DNA of 64,000 bases from assembly GCA_905221615.1 (NCBI GenBank), contig CAJNDT010000940.1, positions 47,488 to 111,487 on the forward strand, in the 5' to 3' direction. The translations under genes and the position numbers were made by a program. Every line of letters begins with the position of its first letter. The first letter of the stretch is position 1. Below the pieces are notes generated by a model. That model saw only the letters and a program-made list of their open reading frames with translations, was not told the origin of the DNA and searched no databases. Below, in pieces: positions 44,501 through 56,524 of this stretch. The DNA comes from Symbiodinium sp. CCMP2592. Lineage: Eukaryota > Sar > Dinophyceae > Suessiales > Symbiodiniaceae.

Positions 44501-46442
44501 AGTTCGCTTGTCCTGGGGACAAAGAAGGAGGACCTGCCGGAGAGCCAGTTCGCTTATCCTGGGGACAAAGAAGGAGGACTTGCCGGAGAGCCAGTTCGAT
44601 TATCCTGGGGACAAAGAAGGAGGACTTGCCGGAGAGCCAGTTCGCTTATCCTGGGGACAAAGAAGGAGGACTTGCCGGAGAGCCAGTTCGCTTATCCTGG
44701 GGACAAAGAAGGAGGACGTAGTTTGCTGCAAAGAAGGAGGACCTGGAGAGCCAGTTCGCTTATCCTGGGGACAAAGAAGGAGGACCTGCCGGAGAGCCAG
44801 TTCGCTTATCCTGGGCACAAAGAAGGAGGACCTGCCGGAGAGCCAGTTCGCTTATCCTGGGGACAAAGAAGGAGGACCTGCCGGAGAGCCAGTTCGCTTA
44901 TCCTGGGGACAAAGAAGGAGGACCTGCCAAAAAGCCAGTTCGCTTATCCTGGGGACAAAGAAGGAGGACCTGCCGGAGAGCCAGTTCGCTTATCCTGGGA
45001 GCAAAGAAAGAGGACTTGCCGGAGAGCCAGTTCGCTTATCCTGGGGACAAAGAAGGAGAACCTGCCGGAGAGCCAGTTCGCTTATCCTGGGGACAAAGAA
45101 GGAGGACCTGCCGGTTAGCCTGGGGACAAAGAAGGAGGACCTGCTGGAGAGCCAGTTCGCTTATCCTGGGGACAAGGAAGGAGGACCTGCCGGAGAGCCA
45201 GTTCGCTTATCCTGGGGACAAAGAAGCCGGAGAGCCAGTTCGCCTATCCTGGGGACAAAGAAGGAGGACCTGCCGGAGAGCCAGTTCGCTTATCCTGGGG
45301 ACAAAGAAGGAGGGTTGCCCGAGAGCCAGTTCGCTTATCCTGGGGCCGGAGAGCCAGTTCGCTTAACAAAGAAGGAGGACCTGCCGGAGAGCCAGTTCGC
45401 TTATCCTGGGGACAAAGAAGGAGGACCTGCCGGAGAGCCAGTTCGCTTATCCTGGGGACAAAGAAGGAGGACCTGCCGGAGAGCCAGTTCGCTTATCCTG
45501 GGGACAAAGAAGGAGGACCTGCCGGAGAGCCAGTTCGCTTATCCTGGGGACAAAGAAGGAGGACCTGCCGGAGAGCCAGTTCGCTTATCCTGGGGACAAA
45601 GAAGGAGGACCTGCCGGAGAGCCAGTTCGCTTCCGGAGAGCCAGTTCGCTTATCCTGGGGACAAAGAAGGAGGACCTGCCGGAGCCAGTTCGCACAAAGA
45701 AGGAGGACCTGCCGGAGAGCCAGTTCGCTTATCCTGGGGACAAAGAAGGAGGACCTGCCGGAGAGCCAGTTCGCTTATTCTGGGGACAAAGAAGGAGGAC
45801 CTGCCGGAGAGCCAGTTCGCTTATCCTGGTGACAAAGAAGGAGGACCTGCCGGAGAGCCAGTTCGCTTATCCTGGGGACAAAGAAGGAGGACCTGCCGGA
45901 GAGCCAGTTCGCTTATCCTGGGGGCAAAGAAAGAGGACCTGCCGGAGAGCCAGTTCGCTTATCCTGGGAATAAAGAAGGAGGACCTGCCGGAGAGCCAGT
46001 TCGCTTATCCTGGGGACAAAGAAGGAGGACCTGCCGGTTAGCCTGGGGGCAAAGAAGGAGGACCTGCTGGAGAGCCAGTTCGCTTATCCTGGGGACAAGG
46101 AAGGAGGACCTGCCGGAGAGCCAGTTCGCTTATCCTGGGGACAAAGAAGGAGGACCTGCCGGAGAGCCAGTTCGCTTATCCTGGGGACAAAGAAGGAGGA
46201 CCTGCCGGAGAGCCAGTTCGCTTATCCTGGGGACAAAGAAGGAGGACCTGCCGGAGAGCCAGTTCGCTTATCCTGGGGACAAAGAAGGAAGACTTGCCGG
46301 AGAGCCAGTTCGCTTATCCTGGGGACAAAGAAGGAGGACCTGCCGGAGAGCCAGTTCGCTTCTCCTGGGGACAAAGAAGGAGGACCTGCCGGAGAGCCAG
46401 TTCGCTTATCCTGGGGACAAAGAAGGAGGACCTGCCGGAGAT
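41560..46442 (+). repeat. 47-bp satellite, block V (largest)
   Basis: About 100 units. A degenerate patch at 42780-43110 has many small indels. From 43110 rightward units are close to consensus, which gives a 1,072-codon forward frame (43239-46457) and overlapping frames in the other forward registers. Local duplications of several units at a time are visible (for example the GGTTAGCCTGGGG variants at about 45113 and 46027). The right edge matches that of block IV. Confidence 0.96.
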
Positions 46443-47862
46443 GCAGTCTTGGGGTGACCTAGCCTTCAGCAGATTTTGATTTCTAGTGTTGTTAGTATGA
46501 CCAACCGAAACCTACGAAATATTTGTGTGTACTTGGCTACAACACCTTCATCGTCGCAGCAAAGAACGACGACTTCCCGCAGGGCCACGACGCCTATGCA
46601 GGCGAGAAAAAAGGAGGACTTCGTGAAGGGCTAGATCACAACAGGACGTTCCCGACGGGCTAGTTTGCTGGCAGTGTGGAAGCGACCTGGCCGCAGTCAA
46701 GGAGTCTGGGGTGACCCAGGTTCTGCAGTGACTCACGGCTGGAGTGACTCAAGGCTGGGGTGACTCAGTTCTGGCAAACCCAGTTCTGAGGTGACTCAGC
46801 TCTTGAAGTGATCCAGCCTTGTGGGGTGATGCAGTCTTGGGGTGACCTAGCCTTCAGCAGATTTTGATTTCTAGTGTTGTTAGTATGACCAACCGAAACC
46901 TACGAAATATTTGTGTGGACTTGGCTACAACACCTTCATCGTCGCGGCAAAGAACGACGACTTCCCGCAGGGCCACGACGCTTATCCAGGGGAGAAAGAA
47001 GGAGGACTTCGTGAAGGGCTAGATCACAACAGGACGTTCCCGACGGGCTAGTTTGCTGGCAGTGTGGAAGCGACCTGGCCGCAGTCAAGGAGTCTGGGGT
47101 GACCCAGGTTCTGCAGTAACTCACGGCTGGAGTGACTCAAGGCTGGGGTGACTCAGTTCTGGCAAACCCAGTCCCGAGGTGACTCAGCTCTTGAAGTGAT
47201 CCAGCCTTGGGGTGATGCAGTCTTGGGGTGGCCTAGCCTTCGGCAGATTTTGATTTCTACTGTTGTCTAGTATGACCAACCGGAACCTACGAAACACTTG
47301 CGTGGACTTGGCTACAACACCTTCCTTGTTGCGGCAAAGAACGACGACTTCCCGCAGGGCGACGACGCCCATCCACCGGAGAAAGAAGGAGGCCTTCGTG
47401 AAGGGCTTGATCACAACAAGACGTCCCGACGGGCTAGTTTGCTGGCTGTGTGGAAGCAACCTGGCCGCAGTCAAGGAGTCTGGGGTGACCCAGGTCTGCA
47501 GTGACTCACGGCTGGAGTGACTCAAGGCTGGGGTGACTCAGTTCTGGCAAACCCAGTCCTGAGGTGACTCAGCTCTTGAAGTGATCCAGGCTTGTGGGGT
47601 GATGCAGTCTTGGGGTGACCTAGCCTTCAGCAGATTTTGATTTCTTGTGTTGTTAGTATGACCAACCGAAACCTACGAATCATTTGCGTGGATTTGGCTA
47701 CAACACCTTCATCGTCACGGCAAAGAACGACGACTTCCCGCAGGGCGACGATGCTTATCCAGGCGAGAAAGGAGGAGGACTTCGTGAAGGGCTAGATCAC
47801 ACCAAGACGTCCCGACGGGCTAGTTTGCTGGCACTGTGGAAGCGACCTGGCCGCAATAGACT
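46443..47862 (+). repeat. Tandem repeat of about 387 bp, four units (copy 2)
   Basis: Landmark TGCAGTCTTGGGGTGACCTA at about 46443, 46829, 47216 and 47606. More regular than copy 1, whose first unit is shortened. The third unit reads TGGCCTAGCC. Confidence 0.9.
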
Positions 47863-48137
47863 CTTGTCTGCAAGTGGTGCGATACAGAACGAGCCGCCTG
47901 CATCAATTTACGGAGTGCGCAATGTACAGTGGGGTAGCTACGTGCGTCTTGATTTTGGAGCCCCTGGCATCCTCAGCTGTGAAAGCACAAAAGCTGCACT
48001 GTGTGCATGTCTGGCGTGTCGCACAGTCTCTGTCGAGTTCAGCAGCCATCCGGGACACGTGTTCCGCCTGCCGTGCCGAGCAAAAGCAGCAGCAGTCAGA
48101 CTTGCCCTACTTTTGCTTCGCCTCGTCTTCTGCAGCC

Positions 48138-49565
48138 ATGGGGAAATGGACACCGCGGAAATCGGAGGGCAAGCGCGTAGCGAAAGAGGACAAGACCAAG
48201 GGGAAGTATCCGCCGGGCATTCCCTTCTACAAGCTACCCGTGAAGGCATTCCTCCGAAGCTGGCCCGACGAGGATGGTTGCATGCTCTTGACGGAGAAGC
48301 AAGCTCCTTCCGAATATTTCACTGCTTCGAAGTTGGCAGAGCAGCTGACAGCCGAATCTTCCGAGTGCGTTGCTCGGCTAGGCTTGGGAGTCAGCCTGGC
48401 CGCCGCTGCGCTGGAATCTTGTGCAGCTGCTTTGGCGGTGCTGCCGGCAGCGTCGGCCGACAAGAAGTATGGACAGACCGGGATTCCCGCTGTCAAGAAG
48501 ATTCTGGAAGCCCTCCGTGCCTCGCTCGCTGTGGCCAACATGACCAATAAGGAATGTGCAGATGCTTCCTCGGCGTCGCCCCAAATTGAGAAGGTGCTTA
48601 AGAAGTTGGGGAAGAAGGACGCGTTGAAGCAGCAAGTCAAGGACTTTGCGCGCCTGGCGGACACCAGCTCCCGCATGTATGCAGGTGCCATGGCCGGCTT
48701 GGAGCTCTGCACCCTGGCGGCCAACCCGAAAGTTTGGGCAAAGAAGATCCCGGACGAAAAGGAGCAGGACAAGGCCGTACAGAGGTTCATGCGCAAGAAG
48801 ACTCTGGAGACTTGTGCGCAAGCCGTGGCGACTACCAACGCTGCTCGCTTGGAAGCCAAGGCTCCGCGAAAGAAGCGTGCTTTCGGAGACAGCAGCAATG
48901 ACGGGGACGCCAGCGAAGAGGACTCCCGCTCCGAGTCCGACCAGAACTCGGGCGGTAGAGGATCTGACACCGACAGCGACAAGGAGTCGCGCTCGTCTTC
49001 TGCTTCCAAAGAAAGCCAGAGGAGGAAGAAGAAGGCAAAGAAGCCGAAGGCTCCGAAGAAGCCTGCGGCGCCGGAGAAGCCACCTGCGGAGAAGCCGGCT
49101 GCAGTTGATCTCCGTGTGGACGACGAGGAGGATGATGTAGAGGAGGAAGCTGCTGCAGATCCACATCTGTCCTGGGAAGAATCCGAGGTGGTCAAGTTTG
49201 CCGAGGAGCTGCAGACTATGGTTGCAAACCAGGACAACAAGAAGGAGAGGCTGCCGTTGTCTGCGCTGGTCGCACTGCTGGATAACGTGCCCGAGCCCGT
49301 GCTGACGGAGCATGGACTTGCCAAGGTTCTGCAGACATTGAAGCAGATGACGCGCCTACCGAAGAAGGAGAAGCTGATCACCATCTTCGAGAGCATGCAG
49401 GGTATGGCAGCCAAAGCAAAGAGCCTGCAGGGCCTGCACGAGCAGGTCCACCCTGCGCCGGACGCCGGCTTGGCAGCAGAGGTAGAAGCACCGCCAGAAG
49501 CACCGCCAGCAGCGCCTGCCGTGGTCGAGGAGATCATGGAGAATGATGAGCCGGGAGACGATTGA
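48138..49565 (+). CDS. Helitron-associated 475-aa Lys/Glu-rich protein (copy 2)
   Basis: Same length as copy 1, with a few changes near the N-terminus (for example Ala to Glu and Asp to Glu in the first 20 residues, Arg to Lys near residue 32, Asp to Glu near residue 57) and otherwise the same protein as far as I compared. The pyrimidine tract before the ATG is kept but reads TCTTCTGCAG. A kept frame in both copies, including the long low-complexity part, argues that it is or recently was a functional protein. Confidence 0.78.
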   Translation: MGKWTPRKSEGKRVAKEDKTKGKYPPGIPFYKLPVKAFLRSWPDEDGCMLLTEKQAPSEYFTASKLAEQLTAESSECVARLGLGVSLAAAALESCAAALAVLPAASADKKYGQTGIPAVKKILEALRASLAVANMTNKECADASSASPQIEKVLKKLGKKDALKQQVKDFARLADTSSRMYAGAMAGLELCTLAANPKVWAKKIPDEKEQDKAVQRFMRKKTLETCAQAVATTNAARLEAKAPRKKRAFGDSSNDGDASEEDSRSESDQNSGGRGSDTDSDKESRSSSASKESQRRKKKAKKPKAPKKPAAPEKPPAEKPAAVDLRVDDEEDDVEEEAAADPHLSWEESEVVKFAEELQTMVANQDNKKERLPLSALVALLDNVPEPVLTEHGLAKVLQTLKQMTRLPKKEKLITIFESMQGMAAKAKSLQGLHEQVHPAPDAGLAAEVEAPPEAPPAAPAVVEEIMENDEPGDD

Positions 49566-50024
49566 ATGCCCGTGCAGGCTGTCGTCATGTTTAAAGGCGT
49601 GGCATTGCAAGTATAGCACAGGCACAGCCCGCTCTTTTCGAGTTGTACAGCATTTACCGACCAACGCTTCACCGTTTCATTTTCCATGCAAAATCAAGGG
49701 CTTGCCTCATCATGCATCATGCTGTTCTTCGCTGCTGCTTGAACAAGCTTGCGTGGACAGGCTTGACTTGCGCCGTTCGGCCCTGGTTCGACGAGGTCTT
49801 CAAGGTAGGATAGCACTTGTAGGAATACTTGGGGCGATCTCGCGATCCCAACTGTGCAAGCCATGCCCTCTGTGTGTCCTGGCGCAGCGAGCTCTGCTTG
49901 CTGCTTCTCGGCGCAGAGCCCCGGACGCGCAGCGCACCGAGGCAAATTTCCAACATGTGCACCTTGACGGCAGTTGAACCGAATGAATGCTTTTGTGCCC
50001 ACAGTCGCGAGTTGCCCGTTGTGA
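49566..50024. other. Leader between the 475-aa gene and Rep (copy 2)
   Basis: As in copy 1, with a small CATCATG duplication near 49712. The first exon of Rep, if separate, should lie here. Confidence 0.4.
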
Positions 50025-53000
50025 ACCGAGCCTGAGGTCTTCTGTGATCCGCACCGTCTGGCCACAGCTTGTGTCCAGATACGATCGCGCGGGCACATCA
50101 AACGCTTGCTGTTGGCCTTGACGCCTGAGTGTCAGCTTCTTGCCCTGGAGCGTGTGCCGGAGGAACTCCGTGGGTATTTCCAAACAGAGCTGGCCAAGCC
50201 AAAGTTGTGCATGGGCATGGACGGCGAGCGATGCACCTTTGCGCGTGGAGGTCCTGTTCAGGTGAAGGGTCAGGCCGCGCGCTGCCTCTTCTGTCGACCC
50301 GAAGATCTTTGGCCGCTCTGCGAAGACGACGCGGGCAAGCGAGAGGCAGGACTTTTGCATGCCTAGCGGCAGACAACAACAAGCACAAATCTTTCCCTGT
50401 TCCAGGTGCTCGGCAAACTCCGTCGTCTGTCAGCAGCCAGTCGTGCCCGTGCTCTGGCAGAGCGCTTACCGCCCGGTGCCACCATGGAATATTTTCAGGC
50501 ACAGCTGCAGGGCCCGGCACCCAAGCGCGCGGCTGGGCGGGGTGGCCGGCGACCGCCGGATAAGCAGCAGCTGCCGGACTTGTGGCAGGGTGCTTTGGCG
50601 TCGCGGCAAGCAGCTGGAGGCCCGGCATCAGCGGCGATGAAGAAGAAGTATCGAGAGCAGGTGCTGGCAGACAGGGCTCGAGCGCGGCGTCGCATGGGCC
50701 AGCCTGCCAATCGCACCAAAGCTGGCGAGACTGTGGACAACACGACTGGGCTGCCGCCGGCGAAGCGTCGGCGGCTGGCTGAGAACTTCGAGCGCTGGTG
50801 CCTCTATGACTCGTGGAGCCTGTGCACAAACTGCGGCCTCCTCGCACCTTGCGACCTCACGGAGAGCAGCCTGAGCAAGCCACAGCAGCCCACCCATTCC
50901 TCGGGCAAGTGCTCCAGGTGCCAAGCTGTCCGGGTGCAGCCGGTTGTGACAGTGGCAGATGTGCCAGAAGCATTGCGAGGGCTTAGTTCAGAAGCTGCGC
51001 AAGCCTTGTCACCTCTGGAGATCGATGTGGGGCCGGTCGTTCGCGCCGAGCACAAGTCCGGGTACCGTCAGAAGACGACCTTGATCCGCTTCCGCTGGCA
51101 GACGACGGCGGTGAAGAAGCGCCTCAAGCTCTTACAGGCAAGGCGTTCCATGAAAACTACCTATGTATGTGTATAAGTGCATTTTCTAAATATACCACAA
51201 TATGCAAAACCTGCGGATTGTGCATTGACCAGGATGTGGACATGCGGGCGAAGGCCCGTGCTGCCTACGACTTCCTGCTGGCCTCGGAGGACACTCCGTA
51301 CGCGACCTTCGTGGCCGAGCACAAAGAGTTTCTGCGGGATCACCCTGGCGCAGATGAGCTAACTCGTCGTCGCCGGCTGCAGTTCATTGAGCGTGTGGGT
51401 GTGGAGTGCGCTCTCTGGCCCGTCCTCTTCTGGGATGTTAGGCACACCTTCACGCACGAGCGTGCCACGGATCCCAGGCGGGTGATTCGTCAGGAGCGGG
51501 CCCCAACCCTGGAGCAAGTGCTGAACACTGGTCGGCACACTGCCTTTCCTGCTGCCGAGAGCGACAACGACAGTGACGAGGGAAGCCAGGATACCCACGA
51601 AGAGGCTGTGGAGGACGCTGGTACCACGCGACACAGCATGAAGCGGCTCTTCGCTGCCTTGGCACTGGGTCGCCTGCTTGGCTACGCCGCTGACTTCCAG
51701 CTGCTGCAGTTCGTGTACGACTTGAACCTCTGGAGCAGCATCGGCTCCAAGAAGAACCTGCAGCTGCCGACGCCCATGCGCCTCATGCTCAAGGGCGAGG
51801 CCTTCAGCCCTCACTACTGGCGCGGCGTGCACTATGCCCTGCTGGACATGGTGCGGCAAGTCGGTTACCCTCGCATCTTCTTCACCGTTGCCCCCTACGA
51901 GTGGAGCTTCCCATACCACGAGTGGGTTCGCGACGAGATGCAGAAGATGCTCAAAGAGCGCCTCTTCTTGCCGGTCGCGGAGACGCTGCACATGGTGCAC
52001 GTCATGGTCCAGGCTGTGAAGGGCCTCGTGCTGGGGCACACAGGTGGACGGGCACGGCAGCAAGCTTGGACGAGCAACATCTTTCGTGCGCTGGATGACC
52101 AGGGTCAGCCCCGCCGCCTGCACTTCTTCTTGCGTCTCGAGTATCAGGACGGGACCCGCAAGGCAGCCACCCAGGACTACCACGGCTCCGGCAGAGTCCA
52201 TGTGCACGTCGTCATCTTTGTGAAGCCCGAGGACGTCGAGCAGCTAAACCTGGCGGAAACGGTGTCTGCTACATTGCCTGACGAGGCGGACCTCCGCGGC
52301 TACGTGGAAGGCAGCCAGTACGACCGGGACAAGAAGAGCGGCTGGCCCGTCCACGAGGCGCCGACTTGCTTCGACCGCGCGGCGGGCGCCTGGCGCCTTC
52401 AGCACACCGAGGATGACCATGCGGCCGGTCTGCGCCCCTACATCGTCGACTTGATGGAGGTGCTCCGCTGCCACCAGGACTTTCAGATGTGCGACGACGA
52501 CGGCCTGCTCCGTGCCTACGTCACTAAGTACGTCAGCAAATTCTCGGATGCGGCCAGCGAGGAGTGGCTGAACGACGACGCGGAGGCCATGAGCATCGCC
52601 GCCACCGTGCTCATGCGGTATCGGCCGCTGGAGCCGGAGATGGTGCTGCAGCTCTTTGGCGCCAAGTTCCGGCAATGGCAGCTCTCCACCCAGAGCGGCG
52701 GCAAGCGCGATTTGGTGGCACCATATCCTGACCAGGACCCCAAGCCGCGCGAAGTGGAGCTGTACGAGCAGGCGGACTGGGCTTGTGGTCGCATCAGCCT
52801 CCTCGACTACCTACGCAAAACCACGGCCGAAGGGAAGATCTGCCACTGGCTGAAGAAGCAGCACAAGCAGTCCGGCAGCGAGGCCACTTTGGAGGAGTTT
52901 GCTGCGAGCTACGTGATGCAGGGCGAGAAAGTCGTGGCCGCCGAGACCGTGTCCAAGTTCAACGACCGCTTCTTCGGTCAGTGGCTGATGCTTCATGTTC

Positions 53001-54688
53001 CCTTCGAGAAAGCCACGGACTTCTGCCTTCCTCCGCACCTCGCACGACGGCTCCCGGAAGCCCACAAGTACTTCGCCATGGCGGTCCTCTGCAAGCATCC
53101 GGTGGCCCAGGCCATGTGGCAGGACGACGAGAAGATCCGAGCGGAGCTGAAGATGGAGGCGCACACCAAGGACCACGTGGACACCATCCTCGCCATGATC
53201 CGCGCTCACCGCGGCTTACTGCAGGAATACCTGGACGGCTCGCTGGATGCCCGAAAGGAGCGGCAGGCCCAAGAGAAGCGCAGCGGTGAGAAGAAGGCGT
53301 CCAAGACGAAAGCAGGTCCTGTGGATGCCAGCAAATTCAACAGACAGCAACTCCGCGCCTCGTCTGCATCAGATCACAAGCTGTACATGCGAAGCAAGCA
53401 CGCAGATTGAGCCTTCGGCATGCTGTGAGGCTTCAAGGAGCTCGTGGACTCCGCCGTGGACCGTGCGCTAAGCATCGAGGAGGCAGAGGACGAGGGCGAG
53501 GCAGACCGACTGCGACAAGAAGCTCGAAGCAGCAAGGCCAACGTTTGCCTGGGGCCCCCTGGCACTGGCAAGACCACCGTGATCTTCTCTTGCATCGACC
53601 GTGCTCTGGCCAAGGGTGGCAAGGTCTTGATGGCTTTGCCGACGGCCCAGCTGTCCAGTCGCATGAAGGCACGCTATGGTCACAAGGTGGACATCGATAC
53701 TTGCCACGCCGCCTTTGGCCTACATGAGTCTGCAGAGCACGGGGAGGCCTCGTTGCTGAGCATGTACTCCCTCATCGTTGTCGACGAGCTCTCGCAGCTG
53801 GACATGGTCAACTTCGACAGGATCTTGAGGCTCTGGGCTGCTGCGGATCGCGTGCCGGCCTTGGCGCTGCTGGGTGACCGCTACCAGATGGCCGGCATGG
53901 GAGAACGGCGGCCCTGGCATTCGCGCCTCTGGAACACCATGTGCTACCGGGTGGCCTTGCACAAGATGTACCGTTGTAAGGACAAGCTGCACGCGAAGCT
54001 CCTGGCAGTGCTCAGGACTGGCAAGCCGAGCGCCAAGCTCCTCCAACAGCTCCGCAGGAAGATGGCATGGCGGCCTCCTGGCCCACCCACAGTGAAGGGA
54101 CTTCGGAAGCTCCTGAAGTCGAAGCCCGACACGACCATCCTCACATGCACCAGGCGGGGTGCCGCTCGAGTCAATGCGGCCGCTTTGAAGGCCCTCTTCC
54201 CGAAATACCCTCCGCTTGCGACTTTACCGGCTGACGTGGACGCGAACCCCGAGAATTACGTGCAAGGCATGCTGAAGCCAGTTCACGATCTGCAGCCCTC
54301 CGCCATGCCCGTCTACAAGGGCATGAAGGTGTACTTGACGCGCAATGTGCGGAAGGACGTCGACTTCATCAACGGCATGGAGGCGACGGTTTTGAAGTAT
54401 GACGACGGAACGGGCGGCCTCCTGGTGCGCACCGCCACCGGGTATGTGGTCAGCGTCTGGCCTTGGACCGACCCAGAAAGAGGCGGCTTGGTCTACTATC
54501 CCGTCCGGCCTGGCTACGCATCCACCATCCTGAAGTTCCAGGGTGCAGAACTCCCTCATGTCGTCGTCTACCTGGATGCCCCGAGGGTTCCGGCCGCGGC
54601 CTATACGGCCATCAGCAGGGTCGGCTACTACAAGGACTTCCTGCTGGCGGGCATCTTGACGGAGCATCATTTCGCGCCGGCGAAGTGA
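50025..54688 (+). CDS. Helitron-type Rep/helicase, copy 2 (candidate intact)
   Basis: Inferred coding exons are 50025-50345, 50406-51137, 51233-53393 and 53430-54688; the initiating exon was not found, so the 5' end is provisional. The HUH motif HVHVVIF (about 52200) and the paired tyrosines in AYVTKYVSK (about 52514) are the expected catalytic residues for nicking and strand transfer in rolling-circle (peel-and-paste) transposition. The helicase part has Walker A GPPGTGKTT, Walker B VVDELSQLD, motif III LLGDRYQM, and an intact end with KFQGAELPHV and AYTAISRVG. Rep and helicase lie in one frame, but two TGAs (53408, 53426) separate them in genomic DNA. The helicase part has no ATG before Walker A, so it probably depends on joining to Rep. 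It encodes no finger or protease after the helicase, unlike the second Helitron. Confidence 0.8.
50346..50405 (+). other. Probable 60-nt GC-AG intron (copy 2)
   Basis: Same sequence as in copy 1; donor position uncertain. Confidence 0.5.
51138..51232 (+). other. 95-nt GC-AG intron in Rep (copy 2)
   Basis: Same as copy 1: GCAAGG donor, GACCAG acceptor, phase 0. Confidence 0.8.
53394..53429 (+). other. Candidate 36-nt GC-AG intron at the Rep-helicase junction (copy 2)
   Basis: Unchanged from copy 1, including both TGAs, so the arrangement is older than the duplication. Confidence 0.4.
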
Positions 54689-55160
54689 CGTGGGTTATAA
54701 CAGCAGTCGTTTCACTTCGGCAGGCGCTACGTGAATAGGTAGCCCGCAACATGTTGCGAAAGCAACTTTCAAGGATTTTCATTCGGAGCCAAGCACTGGT
54801 GCCGCGCGATCCGTATACTGTGCAGGCAGCGCCGAGCACAGTCTTTGCTCTTCAACTTCCCACACCAGATAGCATCGAAGGTGCCAAAACAAGCTTGCCA
54901 GGAGCGCCGTACATCGCAGGCGCAGGTGTCTTGACACATGTGTGTTGATGCCACCCACAGATGACTGCCGTGGTTGGACGAGCCTCATAGTCGTCTCTCT
55001 CGCGCAATCTGGGCTCTAAGCGGAAACAACTTGACATCTGCAGTTTACATCCTTTTGCACACGCCCAACGACCTGTTCATTACTTCTCCAATGCCCTTCT
55101 CATACTGCGCGTAGCGTAGGGCCTTTGTAGGGTGTGGTGCTGAGTGCGCAGACAAGTGCC
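54689..55160. other. Intergenic stretch (copy 2)
   Basis: No gene seen; counterpart of 26727-27192. Confidence 0.5.
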
Positions 55161-55793
55161 ATGAAGTTGGCCGAAAAGAGCGCGCGGCTGCTGTGCTGGT
55201 ACCTGCCCGATTGGGTTGATGGCCTGTCGATCCTGAACTGGCTAGGCACCTGCCGAGAAGCGCGTCTCTCTCAGCGCGGAACCTCTTGGCCGGCCAAATT
55301 TCAAGCGACGGTGCACTTCACAAAGAATCTGCTGGCATACATGCGCAAGCACCACGTCATGCCGTCCAACGAAGACTACGTGGACGCCCTGCTACATTTG
55401 TTGCATGACGACAGGCTGCCCGTCGCGCTTCCTTCCCCAGGCGGCCCGCTGGTCATTGACACTGCCCACGTTGGAGAATATCGCGAGCACGTTGCAATGT
55501 ACTTGGGCTTGCGTGCCGGAAGCATCAAGGGCAACAGCTTCAAGGAGTTTCTCGCAGTGGTACAGAAGCTGAACGGCCCTGAGCATGCTTGGTGCAGGGA
55601 TCCAGCATTCCAGTCTGTGCGCAACAAGCTTGTCGAAGGCAATGCACGATTCTTCGTGCATAGTGAGTGTTGGGATTCGTTGCTGCACGGCTCTGAGTGT
55701 ACAGACAGCTGCGACTGCATTTACCTGGTGTTTCAATATCACAACTTCTATTTTGCTTTGTGCACCTGGCCGGATATTGACAATTACCTGTGA
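55161..55793 (+). CDS. Helitron-associated 210-aa protein (copy 2)
   Basis: Same frame, length and start context as copy 1; the only residue difference I see is Ser for Thr near residue 7. The Cys-rich C-terminal segment and aromatic tail are unchanged. Confidence 0.65.
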   Translation: MKLAEKSARLLCWYLPDWVDGLSILNWLGTCREARLSQRGTSWPAKFQATVHFTKNLLAYMRKHHVMPSNEDYVDALLHLLHDDRLPVALPSPGGPLVIDTAHVGEYREHVAMYLGLRAGSIKGNSFKEFLAVVQKLNGPEHAWCRDPAFQSVRNKLVEGNARFFVHSECWDSLLHGSECTDSCDCIYLVFQYHNFYFALCTWPDIDNYL

Positions 55794-56230
55794 GCTAAAT
55801 TCCGCCCCGCGTCTAGTGCAGAGACGTCAGGGAGCGTGCAGATGCGAGTCGCTGTACAGGCCGTGTAAAGATCAGAAACCTCGAGCACGCCTTACACCCT
55901 TGCGAGCAGAAAACGAATGACAGCTTCTTCCGCGCAATGCCTCCGCTCCGACACAACTGAGAAGTCCATTTCCATGTTCAGGTTGCGTCACTGCTTAAGC
56001 TGTTTTGTTCCATGGCCGTCTCGGCTCGTAAAGAATGCAATTATGATATTTCAGCATGGCTTTCGAAAGCTGTTTCTTCTAAACCATATAAGCCCCCCTT
56101 GATAGGGGGGGTTGGGGGGGTAGACAACCCTAAACCCGTTCAAGGTTTGTAATTTGGGTGGGCGGGCGGGCATCGCAGCTCATGCGCCGACCCCAACCAC
56201 CATGGAGGGGTCGAAAGCGCACTCGCAGCG
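55794..56230. other. Right flank of duplicated segment, copy 2
   Basis: Counterpart of 27826-28264, with one G fewer in the G-run. No gene seen. Confidence 0.5.
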
Positions 56231-56249
56231 AAAACCCTAAACCCTAAAT
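56231..56249 (+). repeat. Interstitial telomeric repeat, C-rich
   Basis: Two to three CCCTAAA heptamers marking the end of the duplicated segment. Confidence 0.9.
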
Positions 56250-56404
56250 TTTAGACGGCCAAGGCCGAAGATGCGCCAGCGCAGGTTGTGGTTTTAAGAG
56301 CAAAAGGAAGGCGGGATTTAAGGCAAGCAACCGACACCCATAAAACAGTTTAAGTAAATTGACAGTTTGAGTAAATTGCAACATGTAAATAAGGGGCCAG
56401 GATT

Positions 56405-56467
56405 AGGCTGGGCTGGGCTGGGCTGTGCTAGGCTGGGCTGGGCTGTGCTGGGCTGGGCTGGGCGGGG
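56405..56467. repeat. GGGCT minisatellite
   Basis: About a dozen GGGCT/GTGCT pentamers followed by a G-run. Confidence 0.9.
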
Positions 56468-56524
56468 AAGGGGGGGGGGGCAGAGGGGGCGGAAGCAGGG
56501 AGGGTCAATCTCGAGGCGGTGTCA

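Larger units (their letters stand above)
46443..56249 (+). repeat. Segmental duplication, copy 2
   Basis: Partner of 18509-28285. Its Rep/helicase gene lacks the two lesions of copy 1. Copy 2 ends at AACCCTAAACCCTAAA and is followed by DNA unrelated to that after copy 1. Confidence 0.93.

Noticed and set aside
41560-46442. CRISPR array
   Set aside because: The repeats are head-to-tail without unique spacers and the context is eukaryotic.
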